From Durusdinium trenchii (Eukaryota > Sar > Dinophyceae > Suessiales > Symbiodiniaceae): a stretch of DNA of 64,000 nucleotides. The translations under genes were made by a program, and so were the position numbers. The notes beneath the pieces are model-generated. The model had not been told where the DNA came from. It made no database searches and saw nothing but the letters and a program-made list of their open reading frames with translations. How positions within the stretch are numbered: position 1 is the stretch's first letter; each line of letters opens with the position of its first letter. Below, one piece after another: positions 1 through 10,952 of this stretch. The stretch is taken from contig CAXAMN010003869.1 of assembly GCA_963970005.1 (NCBI GenBank), positions 273,179 through 337,178 of the forward strand, in the 5' to 3' direction.

Positions 1-197
1 CCAGGAGCAAGAAGCTACCAGTTTTGTATTTCACATTGGATAAAGTAGACTCTTCAAATTCCGAGACTCCAGAGATACTCCCTCTAAATGTACCGTATAC
101 CTTCTATCTAATAGCGATGGCCTCCAACCTAATAGCAACAATTCCTTGCCTTATCTGATCTTTTCCAACTTGTTTTGATGTTCCGCAAAGTAACCAC

Positions 198-405
198 GCT
201 TCTTGTTCCTAGTAGCAAACATTGTTACTACTAGTAAGGCACTTGTTCCTAATAGCGATGCACTTGTTCCTAATAGCTTCCCTTCCCCCCCCCGCGCGCG
301 CGAAAAGGTCCTAGTAGATTCCTTTGCTAGTAATTACAATTTTAATTAAATTCTTCTTGTTACCACTAGTAAGGCACTTGTTACTAATAGCGAGGCACTG
401 TGCTC
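198..405 (-). repeat. CTAG-core modular repeat cluster
   Basis: A string of short units, mostly read on the minus strand, each with a CTACTAG or CTATTAG core followed by payloads such as TAACAAGTGCCTT or GAACAAGTGCATCG. A CG-alternating stretch (about 291-302) and an AT-rich spacer (about 325-350) interrupt it. No gene is visible in 1-697. Confidence 0.8.
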
Positions 406-697
406 CTAGTCTCATGTTTCCAGTCCGAGATTCCAAGGATCTGAGAGCGGCTAACATCACTGCCTTGAACTCATTCAGCTGAATGGAGCCTCGATACCTG
501 AAGGAGCGGCCAAACACGAAAGGACATGAAAGGACATCCGTTAAAACATGTGCAGAAAAGAGATTACCATCATTTCAAGGGATTTCAAGGGCATCTCTTC
601 TAGGTTGGAGGCCATCGCTATTTTTTCTGAAGCTGACCTTGTGTTCCGGGACACAACCAAAGCTTGGACGCAGGAGTCTGGTGTGCAAAAACTTTAG

Positions 698-788
698 CTA
701 CTAGGAACAAGAACGCTACTAGGGGCTCCTGGCCTTGCTACTAGGAGCAAAGGGCATCGCTACTAGGAGCAAGAACGCTACTAGGGGC
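698..788 (+). repeat. CTAG-core modular repeat cluster
   Basis: Five consecutive units share the CTACTAG core with payloads GAACAAGAACG, GGGCTCCTGGCCTTG, GAGCAAAGGGCATCG, GAGCAAGAACG and GGGC. It is a good short example of how different payloads are strung together. Confidence 0.8.
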
Positions 789-941
789 GTTTCATCGCCT
801 ACCTAGAAGTGCCTAGAAGTTCTCTTCACAAGTCGACTGGGCTGAAACAACTGTTTGCCGTGGAAATCCTCAAAACACCACCTGATGACCAATAGACCAG
901 AAGCGACACAATGTCATCAGAACACCACACACTGTACCCTA

Positions 942-1117
942 TCAGCATCGTCAAGAAAGACACACAACATCGCTCTTAGGTTGGAGGCCATCGCTGTTAG
1001 GGTGGAGGCCATCGCAAGAAGGCTTTTTCTTTGTTTCTACTAGCGATGGCCTCCACCCTAGTAGCGATGGCCTCCAACCTAAGAGCGATGTTGTGTGTGT
1101 GTTTCTTGGCGATGCTG
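942..1117. repeat. Foldback: inverted repeat with ~74-nt arms
   Basis: The left arm (942-1015) and right arm (about 1043-1117) are near-perfect reverse complements around a loop of about 27 nt rich in T. Each arm holds two units of the GGTTGGAGGCCATCGC family plus a unique outer part (CAGCATCG, CAAGAAA, ACACAACATCGCTC). The match runs past the repeat units into that outer sequence, so the arms arose by inverted duplication and not by chance placement of two common repeats. Confidence 0.8.
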
Positions 1118-1338
1118 AGCGATTGACTTTCAAGACTTGGTGCAGATGTTGTTTGCACTGAGAAATTGTTCCAAACTCCAAATACAAAAATACAAGGAGA
1201 TTGGTACATTCAGTCGAGCCCGTGCCGAAAGAGTGATTTTATGATACTACAGTACATGCCTAAGGAGCTTATCTTTTTGAACACTGCCGAACAGGCGATT
1301 GGAGACAGTGAGAGCTCCAGATTGGAGCTAGGCCATTT

Positions 1339-1462
1339 CTACTAGTAGCAAGGACACTACTAGTAGCAAGGTGCATCGCTACTAGTAGCGATGCCCTTTG
1401 TTACTAGTAGCATTTTTGTTCCTAGTAGTAATGCCAGGAGCTACTAGTAGCATTTCTTGAAG
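1339..1462 (+). repeat. CTAG-core modular repeat cluster
   Basis: Units with the core ACTAGTAGCA joined by payloads AAGGACACT, AAGGTGCATCGCT and GATGCCCTTTGTT. The string switches orientation part-way, so it can form a short hairpin. Similar strings follow at 1553-1640 and 1785-1955, the last with GCCAGGAGCCCCTAATAGCG payloads. Confidence 0.7.
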
Positions 1463-2159
1463 CGCATGCCGAGCGGCTTGGCTAGTCTGAGGGCCATGAT
1501 GTCACATTCCTCTTGCAGTCTATATGAATTTGCGACCTGAACCACATGTCTCACAGTAGTAACAAGAAGCTACTAGGAACAGGTGCATCGCTTCTAGTAA
1601 CAAGTGCCTTACTTGTAGTAACAAGAAGCTATTAGAACCACGTCTCACAAACCTACCACTTAGCCTGTCACCTGTCGGCTCAAACAGAAGGAAACACAGA
1701 AAGAAAAAGAGTCTGAAGGTCAAACGAACATCAGAGAGAAAGGTCTAAAGGTCCAAAGGGAAAGGAGGAAAGGAAGCTAGCCACAGGTACTTCATCGCTT
1801 CTTTGTTCCTAATAGGTTCTTGTTACTAGTAGTAAGGCCAGGAGCCCCTAATAGCGTCCTTGCTCCCAATAGCGATGCCAGGAGCCCCTAGTAGCGTCCT
1901 TGCTCCTAGTAGCGATGCTCTTTGTTCCTAGTAGCTTCTTGTCCCTAGTAGAAAGGTCTAAAGGAGGTCTAAAGGTCCAAATGAAGAAAAGAACCTTCAA
2001 CCGCTTGCTGCTGTTGCTTTGTCAGGGAGCATTGGTGACAATGGCACCAAACTGCTCCAGGACCAATTGCATCCACACACCTTGGGGTGAGTGATATCAC
2101 ATGATTTGCCAAAGGCCATCGCTTTTTCGGTTGGAGGCCATAGCTTGAATTGTGATGGC

Positions 2160-2340
2160 CTCCAACCTACTAGCAACACAATAAACTACTAGTAACAAGT
2201 GCCTTACTACTAGTAACAAGAAGCTAGTAGTTAACTTAATTTAATTCTATTCTAATTCTAATAGCAAACATTGTTACTACTAGTAAGGCACTTGTTACTA
2301 CTAGCGTGGCACTTGTTACTACTAGTAACAAGAAGCTAGC
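2160..2340. repeat. CTAG-core modular repeats with AT-rich spacer
   Basis: One minus-strand unit of the GGCCTCCAACCTACTAGC type adjoins several CTACTAGTAACAAG units in both orientations, separated by an AT-rich spacer made of TTAATTTAATTCTATTC. The same spacer type recurs near 36100 and 39100. Confidence 0.7.
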
Positions 2341-3087
2341 AATAGCCTCCACTTCACCTTCAGTGCAACTCCGTCTTTCAAAGTGAAGTGGCTTCCGCTG
2401 AATCCCATCACAGCTGCATTGAACAAAAACCTCGAGTTCACCAAACAAATCAGGGAAGAAAGGAAGAACTCACTAATCCTTTTGCAAATCCAACTGCATA
2501 ACGATTCCTTTGGCAGTCTGATAGGAATATGATACACTTGGCCTCATCTTTTGCCGCATCATGATTGAAGTTTCAAAGCAGTCTGTGCAAAGTGAGCGAC
2601 ATTTCGTTGAAGGTAGTCCTCAGAAGAGCTACGCGTCAACCGGCAAAACTGTGCTTGAAGGTGAAGACCGAATGAACCAGTGAACGGGGCGTAAGCGGCC
2701 TAAGCTGTAGAAAAAGGAAGCACAACGGCCTGAGCTGCAAGCGGGACTTTCATTGTATCCATCGTCTTCTTCGCCTCTCGAGCATCTCGAACTTCTTTGG
2801 ATTCCTTTTCCTCCTTGCTCCTAAGCAAAGAGCATCGCTACTAGGAGCAAGGATGCTACCAGGCCTTACTACTAGGAACAAGAAGCAAAGGGCATCGCTA
2901 GAATATGTGTTCGCAGGGCTGTTCGGGTGCTCAGAGCAAGCTCAGAACATGTGCAGATCCGAAAGGCCATGTGGAGCTTGTGGTCGTTGTCGTCCGAGAA
3001 AAAGATCGGCGCGAGGCAAGCCGAAGATCTGAGCCCTCGGAGGAGTAGTTTCCTGTACATTAAGAAATCATCTTCTTTTGAGTAACT
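2341..3087 (-). other. No clear gene; exon-like remnants possible
   Basis: No ORF here is convincing as a gene. On the minus strand some short stretches read like protein (around 2380-2450, FGELEVFVQCSCDGIQRKP; around 2740-2815, a Glu/Lys-rich stretch; around 2900-3050). They could be decayed exons. I do not recognise a family and a chance origin cannot be excluded. Confidence 0.25.
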
Positions 3088-3490
3088 AACCTCCAACCAA
3101 ATAGCAATGGCCTCCAAACTATTAGCAATGGCCCCCAACCTAATAGCAACGGCCTCCAACCTATTAGCAACGGCCCCCAACCTAGTAGCAATGGCCTCCA
3201 ACCTAATAGTGATGGCTTTCAACCTAACAGTGATGGCTTTCAACCTGCTTAAGCTTGACTGAAACTTTTGAAGCTTCTGATCTTAAAAGCCCTTAAAAGC
3301 CAAGTCCTTGCTCTTCTGGTGCCCTCTCCCCATCGTAATCCTCATGCTTCCACTTGTCTGAAAGAGTTCCACGCCACAAAACCACTCTGCCAAACATGTC
3401 TATTAGAATGTATGCCATCGCTAATAGGTTTGTGGCCATGGCTAGTAGGTTGGGGGCCGTTGCTAGTAGGTTGGAGGCCATCGCTAGAAA
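3088..3490. repeat. 21-bp GGAGGCC units, two clusters
   Basis: At 3088-3245 about eight minus-strand units of a 21-bp repeat (plus strand reads ATGGCCTCCAACCTAATAGC) lie head to tail. At 3415-3490 four units lie on the plus strand. The 21-bp period keeps reading frames open, which explains the short RLEAIAI-type ORFs here. They are not genes. Confidence 0.85.
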
Positions 3491-5440
3491 GGTCCAATAT
3501 GGTTTGCGAGTAGGTGGCGAAGTCCTCAGTCTTGTTGGCCGCCTTCCAACTCTTCTCGATGATCTTAGACGCCACATTTGGTGTGACATGTCCCGCTGAT
3601 TTACAAAAACGCTTGTAGTAACAAGTGCATCGCTTCTAGTAACAAGTGCCTTACTAGTAGTAACAAGAAGCTACTGGCCAATTGTCTCCTTTCTGGTTCG
3701 GTTCCTCACATTTCACAAAAGATTTTAAGCTGTTCCTTCAGCATGCTGAGCATGTTGCCTTGATTCGACTTGCATACTCACGACGAATAAAAATGTAAGC
3801 ACCTCAGCAGTCAAACCTTGTGGACACAGAAAGACTTAAAAGAGACATTGAACTCACAAATTTGACAAAAGTTATTCCTTTTCTTTTTTGTGTCTAAGAG
3901 CGATGGCCTCCAACCTACTAGCGATGGCCTCCACCCTGACAGCAATGGCCTCACAACTTTGACATCACTTTCAATTTGCCAAGGCGCCTCCAACATAATT
4001 CAAGACGGACATCAAACCACTCCGAGCTCTCCTGGTGAATCTTCCTTGAAGCTCTGTTTCGAAGAGCTCCGTGATGGCATCCCGGAACATAAACACTCCT
4101 TGGACACCAAAACCAAAAGTGTCGGTCAAAATTAAGCGTCCTTGTTCCTAGTAGTAAGGCCAGGAGCCCCTAGTAGCTTCTTAGATTTCGGCAACATGTC
4201 TCAAGACATGTGGCACAATGTCATACAATAGCAATGGCCTCCAACCTACTAGCGGCCTCCCCTCCACCTGTTGCGCTCAAAGCGTCTCGGAGCAGTGACC
4301 TCCAAGTCCAGATGTTGAAAGCCCAAAGTTTCGGTCGTTACCTTCAAGGCTGCAGGGTTGTCCCTCGGTTCAGGCCCGTCTCGGGCGTTCGTAACACAAA
4401 GGCCCAAAGAAGAAACATCACAAAGGCCCGGTCTAAAGAAAAACGGACAACAAAAAGAAAAAACAAACAGTAAAAAGAAAGACAAGGAGGAATTGATCGC
4501 CGAACACCGAGTCATGCGAAGAAGACAGCGCAAAGACGCTCAAAACAAACACAGGTCCAGCCCCCAGACCGACAAACTGGAACTCTTCGCTCCGCATTTG
4601 GGGAAACACAAAGGAACAAACAAGAATACTAGGAACAAGAAGCTACTAGGAACAAGTGCATCGCTATTAGTAACAAGTGCCTTACTAGTAGTAACAAGAA
4701 GCTACTAGGAACAAGGGCATCACTGCTAGGAGCAAAGGACGCTACTAGGGGCTCCTGTCCTTACTACTAGGAACAAGGTTCGCTACTAGTAGCGATGGCC
4801 GACCTAAAAGCGAACTGAAATCCTTTTTTCGAAAGGCTAAATAGAATAGTAGGATTTGGGCATCAAGGGGGCAGTGATGGGTAGTGAAGGTCAAAGCATG
4901 GCTTCTTGTAGCTCCTGAAACACGCTTCATGGCATCTAAGGCTCATGGAGGTAACGATGGTATTCCTCAGCAGCAACAAGGCGTCTGAAAGGCATTGGAG
5001 CGTCTGAAAGCCTACATACAGTAAAAGCATACTAAAAGCATTCTTGCCAGCAAAAACCAGGGTAGGTTGGAGGCCGCAGGCCATCGCTATTAATGTAGTG
5101 AAGCCCAAAAGCAAGTCCGCTCGACACTTGTTTCTCTGTCAAAGTGGGCTCCAAGGGTCAAACCATTCATAAAGCGCATGGCCTTGGCGCCCCAAAGCGA
5201 CTAGGAACAAGTGCCACGCTACTAGGAACAAGTGCCTTACTGGTAGTAACAAGAAGCTATTAGGAACAAGTGCCACGCTACTAGGAGCAAGAAGCTACTA
5301 GGAACAAGTGCATCGCTTCTAGTAACAAGTGCCTTACTAAAACTCGACATGGTGTAAGGGTCCTTGCTCCTAGTAGCGATGCGCTTTGCTCCTAGTAGCG
5401 TCCTCTACTAAGTCATGGTGCAAAGGTTTGAAACAAGTTA
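3491..5440. other. Repeat-rich DNA without a recognisable gene
   Basis: Modular CTAG-core strings at about 3612-3675, 4135-4185, 4625-4800 and 5195-5405, and 21-bp units at 3895-3955 and 4230-4260, are separated by unique sequence. ORFs at 4249-4708 have biased composition (Lys/Arg/Thr-rich) and run into repeats, so I do not call a gene. Confidence 0.6.
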
Positions 5441-5442
5441 AG

Positions 5443-5502
5443 TTCCCTTAAAATCTAGGACCAAACCATCAGTGCAAGTGCTTCTTCAAGGAAGCTCCCC
5501 CC
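5443..5502 (+). repeat. Left half of dispersed repeat R3, split by LINE 1
   Basis: This is the 5' part of a dispersed repeat (here called R3) with the pattern TTCCC-TAAAA-TCTAGGAACCAAATCA and then GCGAGCGCTTCTTCAA. The other half resumes at 16325 after LINE 1. A copy not interrupted by LINE 1 is at 17712-17955. Confidence 0.75.
5489..5502 (+). repeat. LINE 1 target-site duplication, left copy
   Basis: AGGAAGCTCCCCCC (14 bp) is repeated exactly at 16311-16324, directly after the poly(A) tract of LINE 1. Joining the two flanks restores a continuous R3 repeat, which supports insertion by target-primed reverse transcription. Confidence 0.9.
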
Positions 5503-5533
5503 AGCCATCTGGGTTCAAGCCCTTTGGCTTACG
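5503..5533 (+). other. Relic of dinoflagellate spliced leader, tandem
   Basis: The first 17 bases after the TSD (AGCCATCTGGGTTCAAG) match 14 of 17 positions of the 3' part of the dinoflagellate spliced leader (AGCCATTTTGGCTCAAG). The next 14 (CCCTTTGGCTTACG) resemble a second, truncated leader of the form CCATTTTGGCTCAAG, with one gap and three changes. A leader followed by a copy beginning at CCATTTT is the known signature of repeated trans-splicing and retroposition in dinoflagellates. A third, weaker copy may follow at 5534-5550. Position exactly at the element boundary supports the call. Confidence 0.6.
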
Positions 5534-5627
5534 CCCCCTTCGGCGTGGGCCGGGGTGTCGCTGTCTGGCCACTTGGTCAGAGGTGACACGTCTAAAGACC
5601 GTGGGCTTCTCCAAGCCTCGGAACGCC

Positions 5628-7313
5628 ATGGAGAAGATGGAATCGGGTCAAGAGCATGGAACGATTGCTGTTGAAAGTTTACTGCAGTGGGCCACCTTCG
5701 GCATGCCTTCCTCCCTGGCATCGACTGTCAGTGCGGCTTTGAAGAGCATTGCCACGACCGGACTGTGCAGAAGCAATGAAGAAGATTGGGCGCTGTTTGG
5801 AGAGGTGTGTGATGTTCAGCATGAACCGACCATGTGTGTTCATCTCCGTCGCACTTCGATGCTTTTGGCCGATGAGGTGATTCAAGCAGGCCTTTGGGAA
5901 ACCTTTGACATCCTGTGTCCGGTGACCCACACAAGAGTTGATTTCTCGCCCGGTATGCTGGTGGGTGTTCTGGCTACTCCTGCCAACCGCCTTAGTGATC
6001 ATCGCATTTTGGCTGATGCGGCAGTTCCTGTCTGGAACATATCCAAGCATGACCGAAGTTTAGCTTGGCAGGTGTCACACCTTTTTGCTGGTGCGTATGA
6101 AGGCTGGCTTTGAGCGATGTGGTGGCTCCAAAATGCCAACCTGGGATTCGTGTTTGCCTCACATACCTCGGTCGATTGGTGTCCTGAAGTGATGAAGACA
6201 TGGAGTTATAATCACCACCAGGAGGTGCTTCGTGCTCCAGTGCCTGTCGACTACAATCCACTGTCCGCTTACAATGGCATTCAGGCGGATGTCAGCGACG
6301 TGACATTGTTGAGGGCTACGGCTCACAAATCCAATTTGTTGATGACGTTGTCCCCGCCATGTCCGAGCTGGAGCAGAGGGAGCAAACAGTCAGGACTTGC
6401 TTCAGATGAGGGCTTCTGCTTTTTGGATTCTGTTGAGCACCTTTGCAGAGTCCGTCCAGTCCTTGCCATATTTGAGTGTTCTGACGGTCTGGAGAATCAT
6501 CCTCACTGGCGGGTGATTTCGGCCGCTATGCAATTGGCAGGCTTTCGACGTGTTTGGTCTCAGGACGTGGCAATCCATCAGATCACCAGCAACTATCGAA
6601 CAAGGTGGTTGGCAGTCTGGTGTCGATGTGACGTGGAATCCAAGAAGATCGGTGAACGCCTCCAGCTGTCATCTCATCGGAGGTTGCCATGGGATGATCC
6701 GAAGCACCTTTTCGAATTGCCTGCTTCGCTAATCGAGGCCCTTAAGTTGACTGCTGACCAGATGCAGATCTATGGGGACAGAAACTTGCTTCCACCTGGT
6801 AAGAAAGCTAGAATTGTTGAAGGGGCTTCCACCCATCAGGTTTTGATGCAACGGGTACTTCCAACCGGTGAGTACCTGCCTACCCTTTGTGCTTCGTACA
6901 CAGCACAACACCTGTTGCAGTTCGAGCATGTTCAAGCTAAAGGGATTTTTGCCACTCTCACGAGCTGGCAGGATGAGTTTCGTTTTGTTGACCCCTTTCT
7001 TTTTGCATCCTTGTTTGGCACGACTGCTACGCTCGCTTTGCCTGCTGACCTCCGTAAGGCTTTTCATCAGTTGGGGAACGCCATTTCTCAGCTTCATGCT
7101 TTGGCCGGTATTCTTGTGGCACTGGAAGGAGTCTCTGGAGAAGTTATTCCTAAGCTGGCTCTCATTCAGCAATGCTGGAATGATCGGCTCACAAACGAGA
7201 ATGCCATGGTTCGTTGTTGCAATGGGATGTATGTCCTGCAGCCGCGGATATGGTGGCAAAGGCTATCCCCAGTGTTGCCACATGGCAACCTTGGCTGGTT
7301 GGGAGCACTTTGA
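5628..7313 (+). pseudogene. LINE 1 ORF1, methyltransferase-like domain, interrupted by TGA
   Basis: The N-terminal part of ORF1 resembles a C5-cytosine DNA methyltransferase. Visible motifs are: motif I (HLFAGAYEGW, 6081-6110), motif IV with the catalytic cysteine (LSPPCPSWS, Cys codon at 6360), motif VI (FECSDG, Glu codon at 6474), motif VIII-like (YRTRW, about 6594) and a motif X-like GNAISQLHALAG near 7076. The GTG at 5472 lies outside the element, so the ATG at 5628 is the likeliest start. An in-frame TGA at 6111-6113 separates motif I from the rest; the frame stays the same on both sides. It may be a C-to-T change of a CGA codon. If read through, the domain would be complete. The frame is lost between 7214 and 7313. 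Confidence 0.75.
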
Positions 7314-10300
7314 TCAGGTTCTGTGATGACATGACGCTAGTGCCGATTGATCAACCGGCTGATGAAGCCGTCATCCTGGCCCTGCTCAGAGCACTGGAAC
7401 TCGATGGTCATCTTCTCAACTTGATCAAGCTGGTGCATGACGGGTCGGTTGTTCCTACAGCATGTGTTAGCACTCAACTTCCTGCCGGCACGTTGATGTT
7501 GAAGTGTGGTACCTTCCAGCTTGGATCGCTGCAGATCACTCATCTTGGCTCTGTTCCAGCTGCAGATGATCCGATCCTCTCACCAACTCAACCTTGGTGT
7601 GAGCATGAACATGATCCTGAATTCGATGGTATTGTCGATGCAGCCAAAGCAGGTTTCTTTCATGTTGCTGAGTACGTTTGCCAGGATGAGATGCCTCGAT
7701 CCATTGCAAAGATACTTTTGTTGCTACAGGACGGCACCTTCTACTGGATTCAGCAGGCAAATGTTGATCGTCTTGGGAGTATCCCTGGGTTTCAGCGTCA
7801 AGAAGGGTCGATGTATTTCATCAAAGCCAACTCTGAAGCGTGCAGAACCCTCATTGGGTTTCCAGTGGTGATTGGTATTCAAGGGGTTTACGAACCTGTC
7901 TGCCCTGCCAAGTGGGTGATCCTGGGTGGTGGTCGTGATGCTAAGTGGCTGAAAATCTGTCAAGTTCCGCGTACTGCATCTCCTCGACAGTGTGCGTCAC
8001 TTTTGCAGCAGCAATGTAATATCACTATCAGGAACTCGGTGCCCTGTTGCCTGGACCAACCACTCATGCTCATCAATGGAGATGTCTTGTGGGGTGATGA
8101 TCAACCAGGTGGTGCTACACCCGTTGTTCTTGGAGGTATGGATCATCTCACGACGAATCCAAGCTGCAATGTCCTTGAAGACCCAATCGTGGCAAGGTTG
8201 CTGCAGCTCAACTTAGAGCCTGGAGCCCTAGCAATCGATGAAATGCTCTTTCATTGCGATATCTTGCAAGTTTTGATGCCAACAGTTTGCTGGTGCCCAC
8301 CTAGTAAGCAATGAAGCCCAGTTCCGCTTTCCTGTTGAACCAGCGGACCTACAGCTCTGCTTCCAACATTTTATGGTTCCGATCCTTGTGGTCTTCGATT
8401 GGATCTTTGTCGAAGTCCGTTTCTTTGAAGGCCAGTGGAGGATTTTGTACCATTCTTCTGAACAGTTGACCCAGCGGCAACGCACTGCAGTGTTGGAATT
8501 GATCAATGTCATGGGAATTCAAGTTCCCCCCAACAACTTCAGGTGGATCCGTACTGCTGAGGACTCGGAACTTGCGCCGTGGTACACACTCAGGACCTTC
8601 TATGCCCGAGCAGGTGCCCCTTTGCTTCCTGCAACACATCGGACTACACAAAGATTGCAGAGGGCCCAATATTGTGAGCATGTTATGCAGGCCATCGATC
8701 AAGCTGACTTCATTTGGCGTGATACTCAAACAGATGACCGCATGCTGCAATTTGCTCGTGCCAGTTGCAATGCCTTTTTGGTTGCTATCCTGGAATCCCC
8801 CAGCAGGGCTGCTGACTTGACCCTTCGATCGACAGGGAGACCTATGCATGTTTACAACATCAATGAGATCTTCTTTGTTGCTGATGAATGGTTGGACATG
8901 CGGGCCAACATCTACCGCGCTCACCCAGGGTGGGCCACCAGTGATGAGATTGAGTTCACGCTCTCCTTTTTCATGCCTGAGTCCTTTTGCCCTCCAGTCC
9001 TACACCATGACTTGTCTGTCATTGCTGCTGGAGTCAAACCTATGTCCGATGAAGTTCAACGATTTGTCGCTCTTCGCCAAGGGCATTGGGTCGGTATTGA
9101 AGTGGTTTGCAGTGCAAGGGAACACACTTGTAGAGTTGTCTTTCTGCAAGTTCCTGTCCGTGACCAACAATTCTGGACTGACTTTGCCAATGACTTTGTC
9201 GTTCCCTTTGGGTTCCGACCCATCATCATTGTCGACACCACCAGGACAAGACCTGGGATGTGTGGCTGGGAGCTCCTCCATCGATGGGTTGTTGCAGACC
9301 TCACAGTGCCAGCTGACTTTCATATCCCGCAACAAAAAAGGCAGGTGGTTGATCTTATCCTTGGTGAATCAGACATTGCCTGGAGAGTCGCTGGTGCGCC
9401 ACCAATGTTGAGGACCTTCCTGCTGGTCGGAGGTTTGCAGGTTATGCAAACCTGTTCTGCTGTCTCCCTTGGTGGTATGGAAGCCTCGCCCCAAGCCGAT
9501 GCTGCAATGCAGGCTCCCGATCCGTGGCAATTTGATGACCCGTGGAAATCCAAGAAAAAGCAAGCCAAGCAGAGCAAGTGGGAGGACCTACAGCTGCAAT
9601 CGGACCACCCCTTTGTTGCAAAGGACAAGACACCCGTGCCCTTTGTGCAGAAGCAGCAACTGTCTACCAACCGAGGTGGTATTGCCTTTGTTTCTAAAGG
9701 CAACATTCATAAAACCCAAAGAGGCGTGCGCCCTCCTATTGCCGCTTATTGATCCAACCGACTCGCTGGCCAAATTGCCCAACTTGTCTGGGCCTTTCGA
9801 AGTCATTGTCTTTGATCCTGCATTGAACCAAGAATATAAGCGACAGGTGCATTTGCTTGTTGTCACTCCCGATGTCCAATTTTCGCTGCCGACTCCTTCC
9901 ATCACTCTCACGTTGGCTGCAGTTTGTGAATTGGTCTTGGAGTGTGACGCACGGCTGACAACCAAAGACACCTTCCAGTCCTTCTATGACAACCCCTTGA
10001 GCAAATTCAAGGCAATGCTGAAGGATGTCTGTACTGATCCTATTTGGGGGCATGCGGCCATTTATGGGTACAGAGTTGTGCAAAGGACAAACACGATGTG
10101 GTTCATCAATGCCTCCTCAAAGTGCAGCAGAAGCATCGTACCACCTTGTTGGCGGCCAGTGGCAACGGAGATCTCATGGTCAGGGATTTCATCCCAAAAG
10201 GAGAGCAAGTGGAGGATTTGTCCATTATTCCGCGTTTCTGGCCAATTGACCGTGCTAGCAAAGCTGACCTCATCAAGGCGGCTTCCTCCATCACCGGCTA

Positions 10301-10949
10301 CCGAGGCATTGCTGTCACTAAACGGGGACTTGCTCCTCGCTTCGGCACGGAAGCACTGGCCACTGCTCGTGACCTCCTCCTGCCTCAGGATGACAGGATT
10401 TGCTCCATCAACAAGGCGATGATACCCAAGGTCAATATGGACAGTCTCGGATGGCCTGCTGAGATTCTGGCCAAGGACATTGTCTCTGCGGTGCACCAGA
10501 CTACCAAAGTGCCATGTATCCCGACTAGATCCTTCCGCAGAGCTGGAGTGTGTGCTTGGACTCTCTCATTTGAGAAGCCTCCTTCGGTGTCGAAGTTCTC
10601 TGTTCGTGTCAACGAGAAAATCTTTGAGATCTTGCTCACACCGGCTTCCTACAGGGCCCCGCCCAAAGGGAAGGGGAAAGGGAAGTCTTCCAAAGGAGGA
10701 CCTGTTGCAGGCCAAGAGAATGTGATGCCTCGGTCGTCTATTTCCAAGGACATTCATCATGAACGCATTGACCGCCTTGAAGAACAAGTTGGCCGGCTGG
10801 AACAAAAGCGTGAATCCCTGAGCGAGAAAGTTGACAATCAATTCACTCAGGTTGGGGATCAGCTTCGTCAGATCCTGCAATGCGTCCAGCCAAGGCATCG
10901 TGAACATGGTGAAACTCCGCCACCGGTGAAACATCACCGGGCGGCTTGA
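7214..10949 (+). pseudogene. LINE 1 ORF1, central and C-terminal parts, frameshifted
   Basis: The coding signal continues from the methyltransferase segment but changes frame several times: 7214-8314, then 8373-9752 (shift by one), then roughly 9700-10120 in a third frame, then back for 10044-10949. Matches to the intact ORF1 of LINE 2 cross these joins (IDE-M-F near 8240; DPWQFDDPW near 9520; a C-terminal coiled coil with leucine heptads at 10760-10880), so I read this as one broken gene. The segment 8373-9752 holds GHWVGIEV (His codon at 9084) and MCGWELLHRW (Cys codon at 9261), matching the peptidase-like domain of LINE 2. A Lys/Gly-rich basic stretch (10650-10700) precedes the coiled coil. 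Confidence 0.65.
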
Positions 10950-10952
10950 CTA
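10947..10952 (+). promoter_or_regulatory. UGA-CUA stop between ORF1 and ORF2, possible readthrough site
   Basis: ORF1 ends in TGA at 10947-10949 and the next codons (CTA TTT ATT GGT) stay open in the same frame straight into ORF2, with no ATG until 11073. UGA followed by CUA is a well-known leaky stop context in viruses and animal mRNAs. ORF2 could be made as an ORF1-ORF2 fusion by readthrough. It could also be an ordinary mutation of a once continuous ORF. Confidence 0.5.

Noticed and set aside
6111-6113. Selenocysteine reading of the in-frame TGA
   Set aside because: No selenocysteine is known at this point of methyltransferases and no SECIS-like element was noted; mutation or readthrough is simpler.
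8349-8924. 191-codon minus-strand ORF inside LINE 1
   Set aside because: Antisense shadow of the ORF1 coding region, which has the homology to LINE 2.
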